From assembly GCA_013697635.1 (NCBI GenBank), contig JACCWM010000037.1, positions 1-64,000 of the forward strand: DNA of 64,000 nucleotides, written 5' to 3'. The DNA comes from Lujinxingiaceae bacterium. GTDB lineage: Bacteria; Myxococcota_A; Bradymonadia; Bradymonadales; Bradymonadaceae. The notes beneath the pieces were generated by a model. That model was not told the DNA's origin, searched no databases, and was given only the letters and a program-made list of their open reading frames with translations. Below are positions 11,161 to 21,030 of this stretch, piece after piece (position 1 is the stretch's first letter; every line of letters begins with the position of its first letter). The position numbers and the translations under genes were made by a program.

Positions 11161-12495
11161 ATGGCAGTGCTCGACCGAATCTCGACAAGTATCCGTGCGT
11201 GGGCAGTCGCTGCGGCCTTGCTCGCTGTGCCCGCCTCACAGGCTCTGGCCGAAGAGATCATGGCCGAAGAGGTCGTGGCCGAAGAGGTCTTGGAGTCCAG
11301 CGAGGAGCAGCCCCCGGAGCTCGAGCAAGGCGATGCCATCGAGGATGAGCTGCGCGCGCTCGAGGAAGAGGTCATTGGAGCCCCTGCCTGGCCAGAAGCC
11401 AGCGATGCTTCGGTTGCGCCAACGGGCGATGCGCCTCGCCCAACTGGCCCACAAGCCAGCCAATCGATGAACCCGGACATATCGCTCATCGCCGACTTTG
11501 CGCTGGCCGGCTTCGTGGGCGATCCGGCGCTGGTTGGCGGCCACGACCCGTCCGCCGTGGGCTTTAACTTGCAGGGCCTCGAGCTGGCGATAAGCGCGAG
11601 CATCGATCCCTACTTTCGCTTCGACAGCGCGATCGTGCTCGGTCTGTTCGGCCTGGAGATCGAAGAGGCATTCGGCACGACCTTGGGCCTGGGTTGGGGA
11701 TTTCAAGCCCGCGCCGGCCAGTTTCTAACGGCCTTTGGCCGCGCCAACCCCACGCATCTGCACCAGTGGAATTTCGTGACCCAGCCGCTGGTCGTGGGCA
11801 AGTTCTTTGGCGGCGAGGGCATGCGCGGTTTAGGCAGCGAGCTCAGCCAGCTCTTACCGCTTCCCTGGTATGCGACCTGGCGAGTGAGCGTGCAAAACAT
11901 CGCCGGCGGCGCGACCGGGCGCTCTTTTCTGGGCGCTGACGCCGACATCGAGACGCTGCTTGACCTCACGGTGGCCGGGCGCCTGGAACAATTCTTCGAG
12001 CTTGGCTCGCACATCGATCTGCTCTGGGGTTTGAGCGCTGCCAACGGCGCCAACAGCTCCGGTCGTGCCAACCGCACGGACATCTTTGGCACGGACCTGC
12101 TGCTCAAGTGGCATCTCGAGGGCGGCGGCGGCCACCGCGAGATCGGCTGGCAAAGCGAGCTGCTCGTTCGCCGCCGCCAGGTGCCCGCCGACGTGCTCCA
12201 GGATTTTGGCGGCTACAGCGAGCTGTACTGGCACTGGTCACCCGAGTGGCAGATCGCCACCCGATACGAGTTTGTCAGCGGCGTGGCCAACGACTATCTC
12301 GACCCGGACTGGGACGCCGCTCGCCACCGAGGTACAGCGAGCCTGAGCTACTATCCATCGCATTTCTCGCGTCTGCGCCTCGAATACGGCGCCGACTTTT
12401 TAGGCTACCGCGAAGCACCCGCCGATCGCCTCGTGCACATGGTCTTCTTGCAACTCGAGCTCGTCGCCGGCGCCCACGGCGCCCACACCTACTGA
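11161..12495 (+). CDS. Exported outer-membrane beta-barrel-like protein
   Basis: A 444-residue protein with a signal peptide (about 1-30, ending PASQALA). An acidic spacer with near repeats follows (AEEIMAEEVVAEEVLESSEE; about 31-75). The rest is a porin-like body of alternating polar/hydrophobic strands rich in Trp, Tyr and Gly, such as 'LGWGFQARAGQFLTAFGRAN' and 'YSELYWHWSPEWQIATRYEF'. The C-terminal segment 'LVHMVFLQLELVAGAHGAHTY' includes an outer-membrane-type strand. Function is unknown; a role in metal uptake is suggested only by the operator upstream and the partner lipoprotein 20 bases downstream. Confidence 0.7.
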   Translation: MAVLDRISTSIRAWAVAAALLAVPASQALAEEIMAEEVVAEEVLESSEEQPPELEQGDAIEDELRALEEEVIGAPAWPEASDASVAPTGDAPRPTGPQASQSMNPDISLIADFALAGFVGDPALVGGHDPSAVGFNLQGLELAISASIDPYFRFDSAIVLGLFGLEIEEAFGTTLGLGWGFQARAGQFLTAFGRANPTHLHQWNFVTQPLVVGKFFGGEGMRGLGSELSQLLPLPWYATWRVSVQNIAGGATGRSFLGADADIETLLDLTVAGRLEQFFELGSHIDLLWGLSAANGANSSGRANRTDIFGTDLLLKWHLEGGGGHREIGWQSELLVRRRQVPADVLQDFGGYSELYWHWSPEWQIATRYEFVSGVANDYLDPDWDAARHRGTASLSYYPSHFSRLRLEYGADFLGYREAPADRLVHMVFLQLELVAGAHGAHTY

Positions 12496-12515
12496 CCGAC
12501 CAAAGAGAGAGCGCG

Positions 12516-13286
12516 ATGAACACCGCCCACCAGCGCCGCTTTTTGATACGCGCCGCGCACCTGGCACTGCTCGCATCCCTGGCAGGCGCCTGCGCCTTCG
12601 AGCCCGGCGAGCCCTGGGGCTACGTCGAGACAACCATCACGCTCTCCGAGATCGACGAGCCGGCGGCGATCACGATCAGCTCGGTCGAGCTCGGCCTTCG
12701 CACCCTGCGCCTCTACAGCACCGGCAGCGCCAGCGGCCCGGCCGCAGACTTTGATCCCGCCAATCCGCCGCCAGGCTTTTCGCTGTGCCACAACGGCCAC
12801 TGCCACGCTGACGACGGCAGCCTGCCAAGCTATGCCGAGGTGGCCGCTGCAGGCCAGGGAAGCGCCGGACCAATCCTGAGCGCAACCAAAGACTTGCACA
12901 CGTTCCTGGCACCGAACAAGGCCATTTCTGCCACCGTCGAAATCACCGATCGCGCCCCCCTCTCCCAGGCCGATGTCGAGCTCAGCCGCCTGGTCATCCA
13001 CGGCACCGCCCAGCGAGCGGACGCCGATCGGCCGATCGTCATCTCGGTGCCGGTCAACGGCGCGCGCCTTGCGGCCGCAGTGAGCATTTCGATTGGTCGC
13101 GGCCACGACCACCACCAGGATCTCGGCCTCAGCATCGCGTTGCCCGCCGATTTGCTCGCGGGGCTCGACGTAGAGAGCCTCGAGGTCGGCCCAGACGGCA
13201 CGCTCACTGTCAGCGCGACGAGCCATCGCGCGCTCGCTGAGGCGTTGGCAGCGCGCTTTGGCGAAGAGGCCGCCCTGCTCCACTGA
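12516..13286 (+). CDS. Lipoprotein with His/Cys putative metal-binding motif
   Basis: A 256-residue predicted lipoprotein. The signal peptide ends in a lipobox LAGAC (Cys about 27). Near residue 90 lies 'SLCHNGHCHADDGSLPSY', a CHxxHCH-type cluster well suited to bind Zn or Cu. A second His-rich stretch 'GRGHDHHQDLG' occurs near residue 200. The remainder is beta-rich and unrecognised. It is cotranscribed with the preceding barrel protein (20-base gap). The pair may form a metal-responsive envelope system, but that is inference from motif and operator. Confidence 0.7.
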   Translation: MNTAHQRRFLIRAAHLALLASLAGACAFEPGEPWGYVETTITLSEIDEPAAITISSVELGLRTLRLYSTGSASGPAADFDPANPPPGFSLCHNGHCHADDGSLPSYAEVAAAGQGSAGPILSATKDLHTFLAPNKAISATVEITDRAPLSQADVELSRLVIHGTAQRADADRPIVISVPVNGARLAAAVSISIGRGHDHHQDLGLSIALPADLLAGLDVESLEVGPDGTLTVSATSHRALAEALAARFGEEAALLH

Positions 13287-13410
13287 CGGGCGCCGGCTTG
13301 GTGCGAGAGGCGATGTGCTTACCGTGATAGGTAGCATTTGTTTACCCTGCTTGGCGCTTTTCTGGCGAGCCCGGGCACTCAAATGGTTGTCTGCAGTCGT
13401 CGAGGCTTCT

Positions 13411-13818
13411 ATGAGATCCATAAGTTCCGTGTTGCGCCGGACCCCTCGAAAGTGGTGGTGGTTTGCCGCCTATTGCTTTGCCAACGCAGGCCTGTTCTTG
13501 GCCCTGGTGGTCTACGCGATTTACTTCATGTTCAACCCCGCTCTGCAGCTTCGAATTGGCACCGAGATGGTGTTCATGGGGCCGGCCGAGATCATCGCGC
13601 TCAGCCTGCCGCTGGCCATCGCATTTGGAGTTGGTCCGCTCTTGGCCCGAAAGGACTGGGCCTGGCGCTATAACGTGGGCCTGCTCTGCTTTGGAATCGC
13701 GAGCTTCTACGCCCTGCCCTTCGCGATCGCAGTCTTGGCCATGTGGGTTGGCAACGATATGAAGCGCCTCTATCACCATGAGGCCGCCGATCCCACGCCG
13801 CTGCCTCAGGCCCTTTGA
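13411..13818 (+). CDS. Small membrane protein of unknown function
   Basis: A 135-residue protein with three predicted transmembrane segments at about 15-41, 53-75 and 85-110. A basic N-terminus precedes them and a short cytoplasmic-looking tail follows. No family was recognised. The start at 13411 is chosen because the sequence before it in this frame is an implausible extension into the previous gene. It converges on the glutamate dehydrogenase gene with 4 bases between stops. Confidence 0.6.
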   Translation: MRSISSVLRRTPRKWWWFAAYCFANAGLFLALVVYAIYFMFNPALQLRIGTEMVFMGPAEIIALSLPLAIAFGVGPLLARKDWAWRYNVGLLCFGIASFYALPFAIAVLAMWVGNDMKRLYHHEAADPTPLPQAL

Positions 13819-13822
13819 AGGC

Positions 13823-15103
13823 TTAGCCACCCTCAAAAAACGTGTGCGTGCCATGGGCGCTGATCGCGGCCTCGAGGCGCTCCAGGGCGAGCACGTAGGC
13901 GGCCGTGCGAAGCGAGATGCCCTTGTCTTTGGCGCAGGCGGTGACCAGGTCGCTGGCTTCGACCATCTGGCGCTCGAGCTTTTTTGCGACCTTCTGCTCT
14001 GACCAACACTGGCCGGTGCGGTTTTGCACCCACTCGAAGTGGCTGACCACGACGCCACCGGCGTTGACGAGCAGATCGGGCACGACGCGAACGCCCGCAT
14101 CCACGAGGCGCGCGTTGACGCTCTGTGAGATCGGACCGTTGGCGACCTCGAAGATGTACTTTGCGCGTACGTCGTCGACGTTTTGCTCAGTGATCTGATC
14201 CTCGAGGGCTGCCGGAATCAGCACGTCGACCTCGAGGGCCAACAATTCCTCGTTGGTGATCGTTCGCACTTTGGCGCCCTTCTCGCTTCGCGATGCCGCC
14301 TCGATCACAGCCACGCCCTCTTCCTTGAGCTTTCGCAGGCTCGGCACGTCCAGACCGTGCGCCGCGTAGACGCCCCCTTTGGAGTCGCCCAACGCGACGA
14401 CACAGTAGCCTGACTGGAAGAGACGCTGGGCGAGCGGGCGCGCGGCATGGCCAAAGCCCTGGATGGCGACGGTGGTCTTCTCGCGCTTTTTCTTGCGGCC
14501 CTTGAGCACGCGCTCAACGACATGAAAGGCCCCGTTGGCCGTGGCATCGACGCGTCCGTGGGAGCCGCCCATCGCCAGCGGCTTGCCCGTGATCACGGCC
14601 GGGGTGAACTGGCGATGGATGATGCCGTATTGATCGGCCATCCAGCCCATGATCCGCGCATCGGTATAGACATCGGGCGCGGGGATATCGAGGTTTGGAC
14701 CGATAAAGTCGGCGATCGCGTCGACATAGCGCCGGCTCAGCCGTTCGAGCTCCATCGGTGAGAGCTTGCTCGCATCGACGCAGATGCCGCCCTTGCCGCC
14801 GCCAAAGGGCAGATCGAGCAGCGCACACTTGAAGGTCATCCAAAAGGCCAGCGCCTGAACATCGTCGAGTGAGACGTCGGGATGAAAGCGGATGCCGCCC
14901 TTGGAGGGCCCGCGCGCCGTGTTGTAGCGCACCCGGTAAGCCGCAAAAATGCTCAGGCTTCCATCGTCCATGCGCACCGGCAGCGATACCGTCAGGCTCG
15001 CCGCCGCGTGCGCTAGTCGCTCGCGGGTCTCTTTGGAGTGTTCGAGGTATGGCCAGGCTTCTTCGACGACCAGGGCTGCGCGCTCCAACAAGGTTTGGCT
15101 CAT
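13823..15103 (-). CDS. Glu/Leu/Phe/Val dehydrogenase (glutamate dehydrogenase)
   Basis: Catalyses reversible oxidative deamination, most likely glutamate to 2-oxoglutarate plus ammonia. The 426 residues show the substrate-site signature 'YNTARGPSKGGIRFHPDV' and the catalytic-lysine region 'LPFGGGKGGICVDASKLS'. The dinucleotide loop is 'VAIQGFGHAARPLAQRL', in which the third glycine is Ala, a change often linked to NADP preference. The start at 15103 is preferred because GGAAGTGAG precedes it. An ATG 6 codons earlier lacks a binding site. It sits beside PII and glutamine synthetase genes, consistent with nitrogen assimilation. Confidence 0.93.
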   Translation of the reverse strand: MSQTLLERAALVVEEAWPYLEHSKETRERLAHAAASLTVSLPVRMDDGSLSIFAAYRVRYNTARGPSKGGIRFHPDVSLDDVQALAFWMTFKCALLDLPFGGGKGGICVDASKLSPMELERLSRRYVDAIADFIGPNLDIPAPDVYTDARIMGWMADQYGIIHRQFTPAVITGKPLAMGGSHGRVDATANGAFHVVERVLKGRKKKREKTTVAIQGFGHAARPLAQRLFQSGYCVVALGDSKGGVYAAHGLDVPSLRKLKEEGVAVIEAASRSEKGAKVRTITNEELLALEVDVLIPAALEDQITEQNVDDVRAKYIFEVANGPISQSVNARLVDAGVRVVPDLLVNAGGVVVSHFEWVQNRTGQCWSEQKVAKKLERQMVEASDLVTACAKDKGISLRTAAYVLALERLEAAISAHGTHTFFEGG

Positions 15104-15321
15104 CGTGATACTCACTTCCATAGAGTTGACTCAAACAAACAAAGACTAAGGAGCGCGGAATCTCGACACAATGCGCGTGGTTGCAATGCAAACCTGCGGG
15201 CAGCCAGGCGATGGCTCATCCTTGCATTCTCAACGCCAGCCCCTAGTATTGCCCCGCTCGAGATTTCTGGCATCCGACGCCGAGCGTTCGATCGGCCCCC
15301 TTTGCTCAAGGCCTTATCACC

Positions 15322-16494
15322 ATGCAATTGTTGTTCATCGGTTATCGCTCCGGCGCCCACGAGGCCGCAACGCGGCGCGGGGCCAAGGCCAAGTGGATCT
15401 TGGACGCTACCACCCGGGTACCGCGTGGCATGTCGTCCGACGATTACGTCCTGGCTGATCTACGCGCCGATGGCGCCAAGCTCATGAAGATTGCTCGCCG
15501 GCTGTATCCGCGAAAGCGACCCGATCACGTGATCGCTTTGACCGAGCGCGCCGTGGTCGCCGCCGCCCGGCTGCGCGAGCTCTACGCCATGGCCGGCCTG
15601 AGCGTCGAGGTCGCCCAGGACTGCCACGACAAAGTGCTCATGAAGCAGGCCCTCGAAGGCGCCTCAATCGCCGTCGCCGATTTTGAGCCGGTTGAGGCCG
15701 ATACCCGCGCCGAGGAGCTCGTCAAGACACTGGGCCTGCCGATGGTGCTAAAACAGCGTGACAGCTCGGGCAGCCGCGGCACGATCATCGCGCGCACCCT
15801 CGAGCAGGTGCGCGAGAACCTCGTCGAGGGCTGGATGGCCGAGTCGTTCATCGACGGCATCGAGTTGAGCGTCGAGTCCTTTGTCAAAGGCGGCGAGCCG
15901 ATCTTCACCAATCTGACAGAGTACCTCGCTCCCGGTTGGGCGAACATCATGCCGGCCCGACACGTCGACGCGCACCGCGAGGAGATCTTGGAGCTCAACC
16001 GGCGCGTGATCGCCGCACTCGGCGTCGAGCGCGGCGTCACCCACCTCGAGCTGTTCATCACGGCCACGGACCTGGTCGTCGGTGAGCTGGCCGCGCGACC
16101 GCCGGGCGGCCACCTGATGAACCTGTTAAGCGATACCTACGGCTTTGATGCCTGGGAGGCCTTTCTCAGCGTGGAATGTGGCGAGCAGCCCAGAGTCTCG
16201 AGTACTGTCGAGGCCATCCACGGCGTCTACTTGCTCCACCCCGGCGAGGGGGTGCTCAGCGGCGTCGAGGGCATCGCCGAGGCGCGCAAGATCGAGGGCA
16301 TCACCAAAGTGCATTGCCCGCTGAGGCGAGGTGTCCACATTGGGGCCCGCGATGGAGTTGGCCAATCGGTGGGGCACATCTCCGCCAGCGGCGCCACGCG
16401 CCAGCACGTGGTCGACGCTCTGATGCAAGCGCACGCCATGATCACTTTTCATCTCAAATCGGCAGCGATCCCGCTTGGCGAGGGCAGCGCTTGA
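15322..16494 (+). CDS. ATP-grasp family carboxylate-amine ligase
   Basis: A 390-residue predicted ATP-dependent ligase forming an amide or peptide bond through an acyl-phosphate; substrates are unknown. Order: N-terminal Rossmann-like preATP-grasp region (about 1-110), then ATP-grasp domain. The latter shows 'LGLPMVLKQRDSSGSRGTII' (ATP-binding lysine), 'WMAESFIDGIELSVESFVKG' (hinge acidic residues) and 'TDLVVGELAARPPGGHLMNL' (metal-binding E and N/R residues). The C-terminal region resembles the sub-domain of biotin-carboxylase-like ligases. It precedes glnB by 104 bases, so a nitrogen-linked ligase is plausible. Confidence 0.82.
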   Translation: MQLLFIGYRSGAHEAATRRGAKAKWILDATTRVPRGMSSDDYVLADLRADGAKLMKIARRLYPRKRPDHVIALTERAVVAAARLRELYAMAGLSVEVAQDCHDKVLMKQALEGASIAVADFEPVEADTRAEELVKTLGLPMVLKQRDSSGSRGTIIARTLEQVRENLVEGWMAESFIDGIELSVESFVKGGEPIFTNLTEYLAPGWANIMPARHVDAHREEILELNRRVIAALGVERGVTHLELFITATDLVVGELAARPPGGHLMNLLSDTYGFDAWEAFLSVECGEQPRVSSTVEAIHGVYLLHPGEGVLSGVEGIAEARKIEGITKVHCPLRRGVHIGARDGVGQSVGHISASGATRQHVVDALMQAHAMITFHLKSAAIPLGEGSA

Positions 16495-16598
16495 AGCAGA
16501 GCATTTTGACAGCGCTATGGAGTTTCCAAAAACGATCGGCTATACAACCAGCCGTCACCACGGCGCGTTTTTACCCACCGCTTTGCCCGAGATCGTAG

Positions 16599-16940
<342 letters not shown>

Positions 16941-17007
16941 CTCGGTTTGCCGCAGCTGCGATTTACCTATTTTACTGGCAACAACTTACCAACCTGAGGA
17001 TGGCAAC

Positions 17008-18438
17008 ATGAGCAAGCACGACATCAGTTCGATCAAGGACGCGATCAAATACGCCAAGGAAAAAGACGCCCAGATGGTGGACCTGAAGTTCATGGACTTT
17101 TTGGGCACCTGGCAACATACGACGATCCCCGTGCATCGTCTCGACGAGGACCTCTTTGAGGAGGGCCTGGGCTTTGACGGCAGCTCGCTTCGCGGCTGGC
17201 AGCCGATTCACGCCTCCGACATGCAGGTGCGCCCCGACCCGAGCACGGCGATCATGGATCCGTTCATGAGCGTGCCCACGGTGAGCTTCGTGTGCAACAT
17301 CTTCGATCCGATCACCGGCCAGCCCTACAGCCGTGACCCGCGCCACATCACGCAAAAGGCCGAGGCCTTCCTCAAGTCGACGGGCATCGCCGACACGGCC
17401 TACTTCGGCCCCGAGGCTGAGTTCTTCATTTTTGACGACGTGCGCTACCAGCTCAGCTCCAACGCCGCCTCCTACTCGCTCGACTCGGTCGAGGGCGCCT
17501 GGAACACCGGCCGCGACGAGGGCCCAAACCTGGGCTACAAGCACGCGCACAAGGCCGGTTACTTCCCGGTTCGCCCCCATGACAGCCACCACGACCTGCG
17601 CACCGAGATGGCGCTTGAGCTCGAGGCTGCCGGCATCATCGTCGACGTGCACCATCACGAGGTCGCCAGCGGCGGCCAGTGCGAGATCGGCATCAAGTTC
17701 GACACCATGTTGGCCATGGCCGACAAGCTGCAGTGGTTCAAGTACATCGTCAAGAACGTGGCGCGCCGCCACAACAAGACGGTGACCTTCATGCCCAAGC
17801 CGCTCTACGCCGACAACGGCTCGGGCATGCACACGCACATGAGCCTTTGGAAGGAGGGCCGTCCGCTCTTTGCCGGCGAGAGTTATGCCGGCCTCAGCGA
17901 GATGGCGATCCACTTCATCGGCGGCCTGCTCCACCACGCGCCGGCCTTGGTCGCTTTGACCAACCCGACGACTAACAGCTACAAGCGCCTGGTGCCCGGC
18001 TACGAGGCTCCCAACAAGCTCGCCTACTCGAGCCGCAACCGCTCGGCGGCTGTGCGCATCCCGATGTACGCCTCGAGCCCCAAGTCGCGCCGCCTGGAGT
18101 TTCGCACGCCCGACCCGTCCTGCAACGGCTACATCGCCTTTGCCGCCATGCTCATGGCCGGTCTCGACGGCATTGAGCGCCAGCTCGATCCCGGCGCTCC
18201 GATGGACAAGAACATCTACAACCTGCCGCCCGAGCAGCTCGCCCTGATCCCCAGCGCACCGGGAAGCCTCGAGGAGGCCCTGGTCGCCCTGGCCGACGAC
18301 CACGAGTTCTTGATGCGCGGCAACGTCTTCACCGAGGACGTCATCGAGACCTGGATCGAGTACAAGATGGAGAACGAGGTCGCGCCCACGCGCCTTCGCC
18401 CCACCCCGCTCGAGTTCCAGCTCTACTTCGACATCTAA
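17008..18438 (+). CDS. glnA: Glutamine synthetase type I
   Basis: Forms glutamine from glutamate, ammonia and ATP as a cytoplasmic dodecamer. The 476 residues include '[11 protein letters not shown]' (beta-grasp region, latch), '[12 protein letters not shown]' (metal ligands), the ATP-binding segment '[19 protein letters not shown]', '[17 protein letters not shown]' and '[12 protein letters not shown]'. Tyr404 within '[12 protein letters not shown]' matches the adenylylation site of GSI-beta enzymes. TGAGGAT precedes the ATG as ribosome binding site. The glnB-glnA order and the following terminator indicate a two-gene unit. Confidence 0.97.
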   Translation: MSKHDISSIKDAIKYAKEKDAQMVDLKFMDFLGTWQHTTIPVHRLDEDLFEEGLGFDGSSLRGWQPIHASDMQVRPDPSTAIMDPFMSVPTVSFVCNIFDPITGQPYSRDPRHITQKAEAFLKSTGIADTAYFGPEAEFFIFDDVRYQLSSNAASYSLDSVEGAWNTGRDEGPNLGYKHAHKAGYFPVRPHDSHHDLRTEMALELEAAGIIVDVHHHEVASGGQCEIGIKFDTMLAMADKLQWFKYIVKNVARRHNKTVTFMPKPLYADNGSGMHTHMSLWKEGRPLFAGESYAGLSEMAIHFIGGLLHHAPALVALTNPTTNSYKRLVPGYEAPNKLAYSSRNRSAAVRIPMYASSPKSRRLEFRTPDPSCNGYIAFAAMLMAGLDGIERQLDPGAPMDKNIYNLPPEQLALIPSAPGSLEEALVALADDHEFLMRGNVFTEDVIETWIEYKMENEVAPTRLRPTPLEFQLYFDI

Positions 18439-18467
18439 CGTCGACCAAACTGGCCTGAACGACGCAA

Positions 18468-18513
18468 GCGTCCTCCCCGCGAGTGATTCATCGCTCGCGG
18501 GGAGACGCGTTTT
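18468..18513 (+). terminator. Rho-independent terminator after glnA
   Basis: A perfect 11-bp stem, CTCCCCGCGAG (18473-18483) with CTCGCGGGGAG (18494-18504), encloses a 10-base loop. Four further base pairs with one bulge extend the stem, and TTTT follows at 18510-18513. It lies 30 bases beyond the glnA stop. Confidence 0.85.
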
Positions 18514-18536
18514 GGCCACCGTTTAATCGAGTTCGT

Positions 18537-19268
18537 ATGTTCCGTAACCAACGCACGCACACCGCGCTTTTGCTTCTGGCTACCCTGCTCGGCGCGGGCT
18601 GCAACCGCAGCCCTGCGCCCGAGCTCACGGTCGAGCCCTGGGCGCACACCGGCGCGCAAGCCCCTTATGCGCTGACGGTTCCCGGCTACTGGAAGAGCGA
18701 AGACCCCAAGGCGTTGAACACCTACGCCGACTTCGCTGCGAGCCTCGACGAGACGCTCTACCTGATCGCGATTCCCCAAAAACTGCCCACCTTTCCCATC
18801 CCGGACGCACGCGCCGTCAAAAGCGCCAGCATGGAGATGATGCAGGAGGCCGTCGCCGAGATCAGCATCGAGCGCCAGGGTGACGTCATGCTCGACGACG
18901 TCTTGGGCGTCACCGTCTTCTTCAAGGGCACGGTGGCCGGCGAGCGCATTCAATACATCACGACCTACATCACCCAGGCCGGCTGGGGCTATCAGATCAT
19001 CGCCTGGGGCCCGGCCGAGCTGGAGCGCCGCCTGATCGAGCAGATCGACGCCGTGCTCAACGGCTGGAAGTTTTCAACCCGCGATCCGGTGGCCAGCCCG
19101 CCGATCAAGGTGCCAGATGAGATAACAGAAGAGATTTCAGCCGAGCAGCAAGCGCTCGATGCCTTGCAACTCGAGGGCTTCCCGACCCTGCCCGAGGAGA
19201 CAGACCAGCTCGACAGTGACGAGCAAGTCGACGAAGAAAATGTTGGCCAGGAGGAGTCGCTTAATTGA
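18537..19268 (+). CDS. Lipoprotein of unknown function
   Basis: A 243-residue predicted lipoprotein with signal peptide and lipobox LLGAGC (Cys about 22). The mature part has an alpha/beta pattern ('APYALTVPGYWKSEDPKALN', 'TTYITQAGWGYQIIAWGPAE') resembling small PsbP/DUF1795-type lipoproteins. The match is too weak for a name. The C-terminal about 50 residues are acidic and probably disordered (EEISAEQQALDAL to the end). It stands between glnA and trxB and may be co-transcribed with trxB (76-base gap). Confidence 0.7.
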   Translation: MFRNQRTHTALLLLATLLGAGCNRSPAPELTVEPWAHTGAQAPYALTVPGYWKSEDPKALNTYADFAASLDETLYLIAIPQKLPTFPIPDARAVKSASMEMMQEAVAEISIERQGDVMLDDVLGVTVFFKGTVAGERIQYITTYITQAGWGYQIIAWGPAELERRLIEQIDAVLNGWKFSTRDPVASPPIKVPDEITEEISAEQQALDALQLEGFPTLPEETDQLDSDEQVDEENVGQEESLN

Positions 19269-19344
19269 ATCGCCGGTGCTTCCCGTTGCATCGCAACGGG
19301 GACATTTTTACCGATTGAAATAACCAAGCAGTGGAGACAGTGGC

Positions 19345-20328
19345 ATGCCAGAATTGAAGAAAGAGACCTACGACGTCACGATCATGGGCAGCGGCCCGGC
19401 CGGCCTCACCGCCGCCATCTATGCCGCCCGCGCCAACCTCGAGCCCGTGCTCTTCGAGGGCCCCCAGCCCGGCGGCCAGCTCACGATCACCACCGATGTC
19501 GAGAACTACCCGGGCTTTCCCGACGGCATCATGGGCCCCGAGCTCATGGAGCACATGCGCACCCAGGCGCTTCGCTTTGGCCTCGAGGCGCACATCGCCT
19601 ACATCGCCGACGTCGACACGACCACCAAGCCGATGACCGTCACCCTCGACGACGGCACGAAGTTTCAGACCCGCACCCTGATCGTCGCCTCCGGCGCCTC
19701 CGCGCGCCTGCTCGGCCTCGAGAGCGAGAGCCACCTGATGGGCTACGGCGTCTCGACCTGCGCGACCTGCGACGGCTACTTCTTTCGCGGCAAAGAGATC
19801 GTGATCATCGGCGGCGGCGACTCCGCCATGGAGGAGGCCACGTTTTTGACCAAGTTCGCCTCCAAGGTCACCGTGATCCACCGCCGCGCAGAGCTGCGCG
19901 CCTCCAAGATCATGCAGGACCGCGCCTTCGCCAACCCCAAGATCGAGTTCATCTGGAACACAGAGATCGTCGAAGTTTTGGGCTCGCGCGAAGAGGGCGT
20001 CAACGCCCTGCGCATCCACAACACCGAGACCGGTGAGACCAGCGACTACCCCTGCCAGGGCGTCTTCGTCGCGATCGGCCACATCCCCAACACCAAAGTC
20101 TTCACGGGCAAGCTCAAGACCAACGACGACGGCTACATCATCACTGAGGGCGGCTCCACGCGCACCACCGTGCCCGGCATCTTCGCCGTCGGCGACGTCC
20201 AGGACTTCACCTACCGCCAGGCGATCACCGCCGCCGGCTCCGGTTGCATGGGTGCCATAGACGCCGAGCGCTACCTCGAGAGCGAGCACGTGATCGAGGA
20301 GCACCGCACCGAGAACTGGGGTACCTGA
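19345..20328 (+). CDS. trxB: Thioredoxin-disulfide reductase
   Basis: NADPH-dependent flavoenzyme that reduces thioredoxin. The 327 residues show the FAD GxGxxG loop 'IMGSGPAGLTAAIYAARANL' and the redox-active pair in 'VSTCATCDGYFFRGK' (CATC). The NADPH loop is 'IVIIGGGDSAMEEATFLTKF', and the C-terminal FAD motif 'GIFAVGDVQDFTYRQAITAA' is present. Length is normal. GGAG precedes the ATG. It follows a lipoprotein gene and is followed by a gene-poor repeat region. Confidence 0.97.
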   Translation: MPELKKETYDVTIMGSGPAGLTAAIYAARANLEPVLFEGPQPGGQLTITTDVENYPGFPDGIMGPELMEHMRTQALRFGLEAHIAYIADVDTTTKPMTVTLDDGTKFQTRTLIVASGASARLLGLESESHLMGYGVSTCATCDGYFFRGKEIVIIGGGDSAMEEATFLTKFASKVTVIHRRAELRASKIMQDRAFANPKIEFIWNTEIVEVLGSREEGVNALRIHNTETGETSDYPCQGVFVAIGHIPNTKVFTGKLKTNDDGYIITEGGSTRTTVPGIFAVGDVQDFTYRQAITAAGSGCMGAIDAERYLESEHVIEEHRTENWGT

Positions 20329-20439
20329 AGCCCGCCGTGCGCACAGGTTGACCGCGAGCTTCGCGATCAGCGCATGTCGGCGGCCACCTGGGCGGCGGCG
20401 TGCTCAACGAGCGCCCCGGCACGGCCCGCTTCACCGTGC

Positions 20440-20484
20440 ATCGGCGTGATCTTGCTCATCGGCATCGTCGTCAACAACGCCTTC
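20440..20484 (+). pseudogene. Possible fragment of an RND efflux transporter gene
   Basis: Fifteen codons read IGVILLIGIVVNNAF, which matches the conserved helix motif of RND-family efflux permeases (typically IMLIGIVVNNAI). Nothing else of such a roughly 3-kb gene is visible. The remainder may have been lost when the repeat that starts 13 bases downstream arrived. The call depends on one short motif and is uncertain. Confidence 0.3.
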
Positions 20485-20496
20485 CACCACGGCACC

Positions 20497-20597
20497 GGCC
20501 GCGGGGCCTTGCGCCCCGCGGCCTCCTGCGCCGCGAGGCGCACCTGGCCAGCCGCGGGGCTTGCCCCCGTCGGTCGCCGCACGGCACCGGCCAACCG
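20497..20597 (-). repeat. Dispersed GC-rich repeat, copy A (inverted)
   Basis: Read on the minus strand, this closely matches copy B at 22970-23074: the shared core runs from CGGTTGGCCGGTGCCGTGCG through TGGCCAGGTGCGCCTCGCGG. Sub-hairpins with loops around GCAA are present. It follows trxB and interrupts the possible RND remnant. Confidence 0.75.
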
Positions 20598-20758
20598 TTC
20601 GTCTCCCCCGTCCGATTCACGCTAGGACCGTGCCAGGGCACCACGTCGATCGACCACGGATTGCAGTTTGCCGAGTACTTGAATGGTTGTTTACGTCGAC
20701 ATGAGCGTGTGGACGACGACTCAAATACTCGCGTTTGCGCTGTCGGGGGCTGGGCATC

Positions 20759-21030
20759 TATTCGTATGATTAGGTGGGGGCTGTCGAGCACCTGGGCGTC
20801 TATTCGAATGATCAGGTGGGGGCTGCCATGCGCTTGTTCGTCCATTCGTATGCTCAGGTGGGGGCTGCCATGCGCTTGTTCGTCTATTCGATAGAGCAGG
20901 TCGGCGCTCCTGGTGCGCCTGGACGAGTATTCAATTGGTCGAGTAAGTGCTGCTATAGCGCTTGTTCATCTATTCGAATGCTCATATCCGAGCTCTGATG
21001 CACTTTTTCGGGTATTCGAATGGACGCCAA
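20759..21030. repeat. Tandem array of about seven degenerate 42-43-bp units
   Basis: Units begin with a TATTCGAATG-type motif at 20759, 20801, 20843, 20885, 20928, 20971 and 21013, spaced 42, 42, 42, 43, 43 and 42 bases. Adjacent units 2 and 3 share nearly the whole unit (CAGGTGGGGGCTGCCATGCG, then CTTGTTCGTC). Outer units are more diverged. The ATTCGAAT core is itself palindromic. There are no unique spacers, so it is a minisatellite rather than CRISPR. Confidence 0.8.

Noticed and set aside
16941-17007. Sigma-54 promoter before glnA
   Set aside because: A TGGCA is present but the required GC element at the -12 position with correct spacing is missing.
20759-21030. CRISPR array
   Set aside because: The whole unit repeats with gradual divergence and there are no unique spacers or cas genes.
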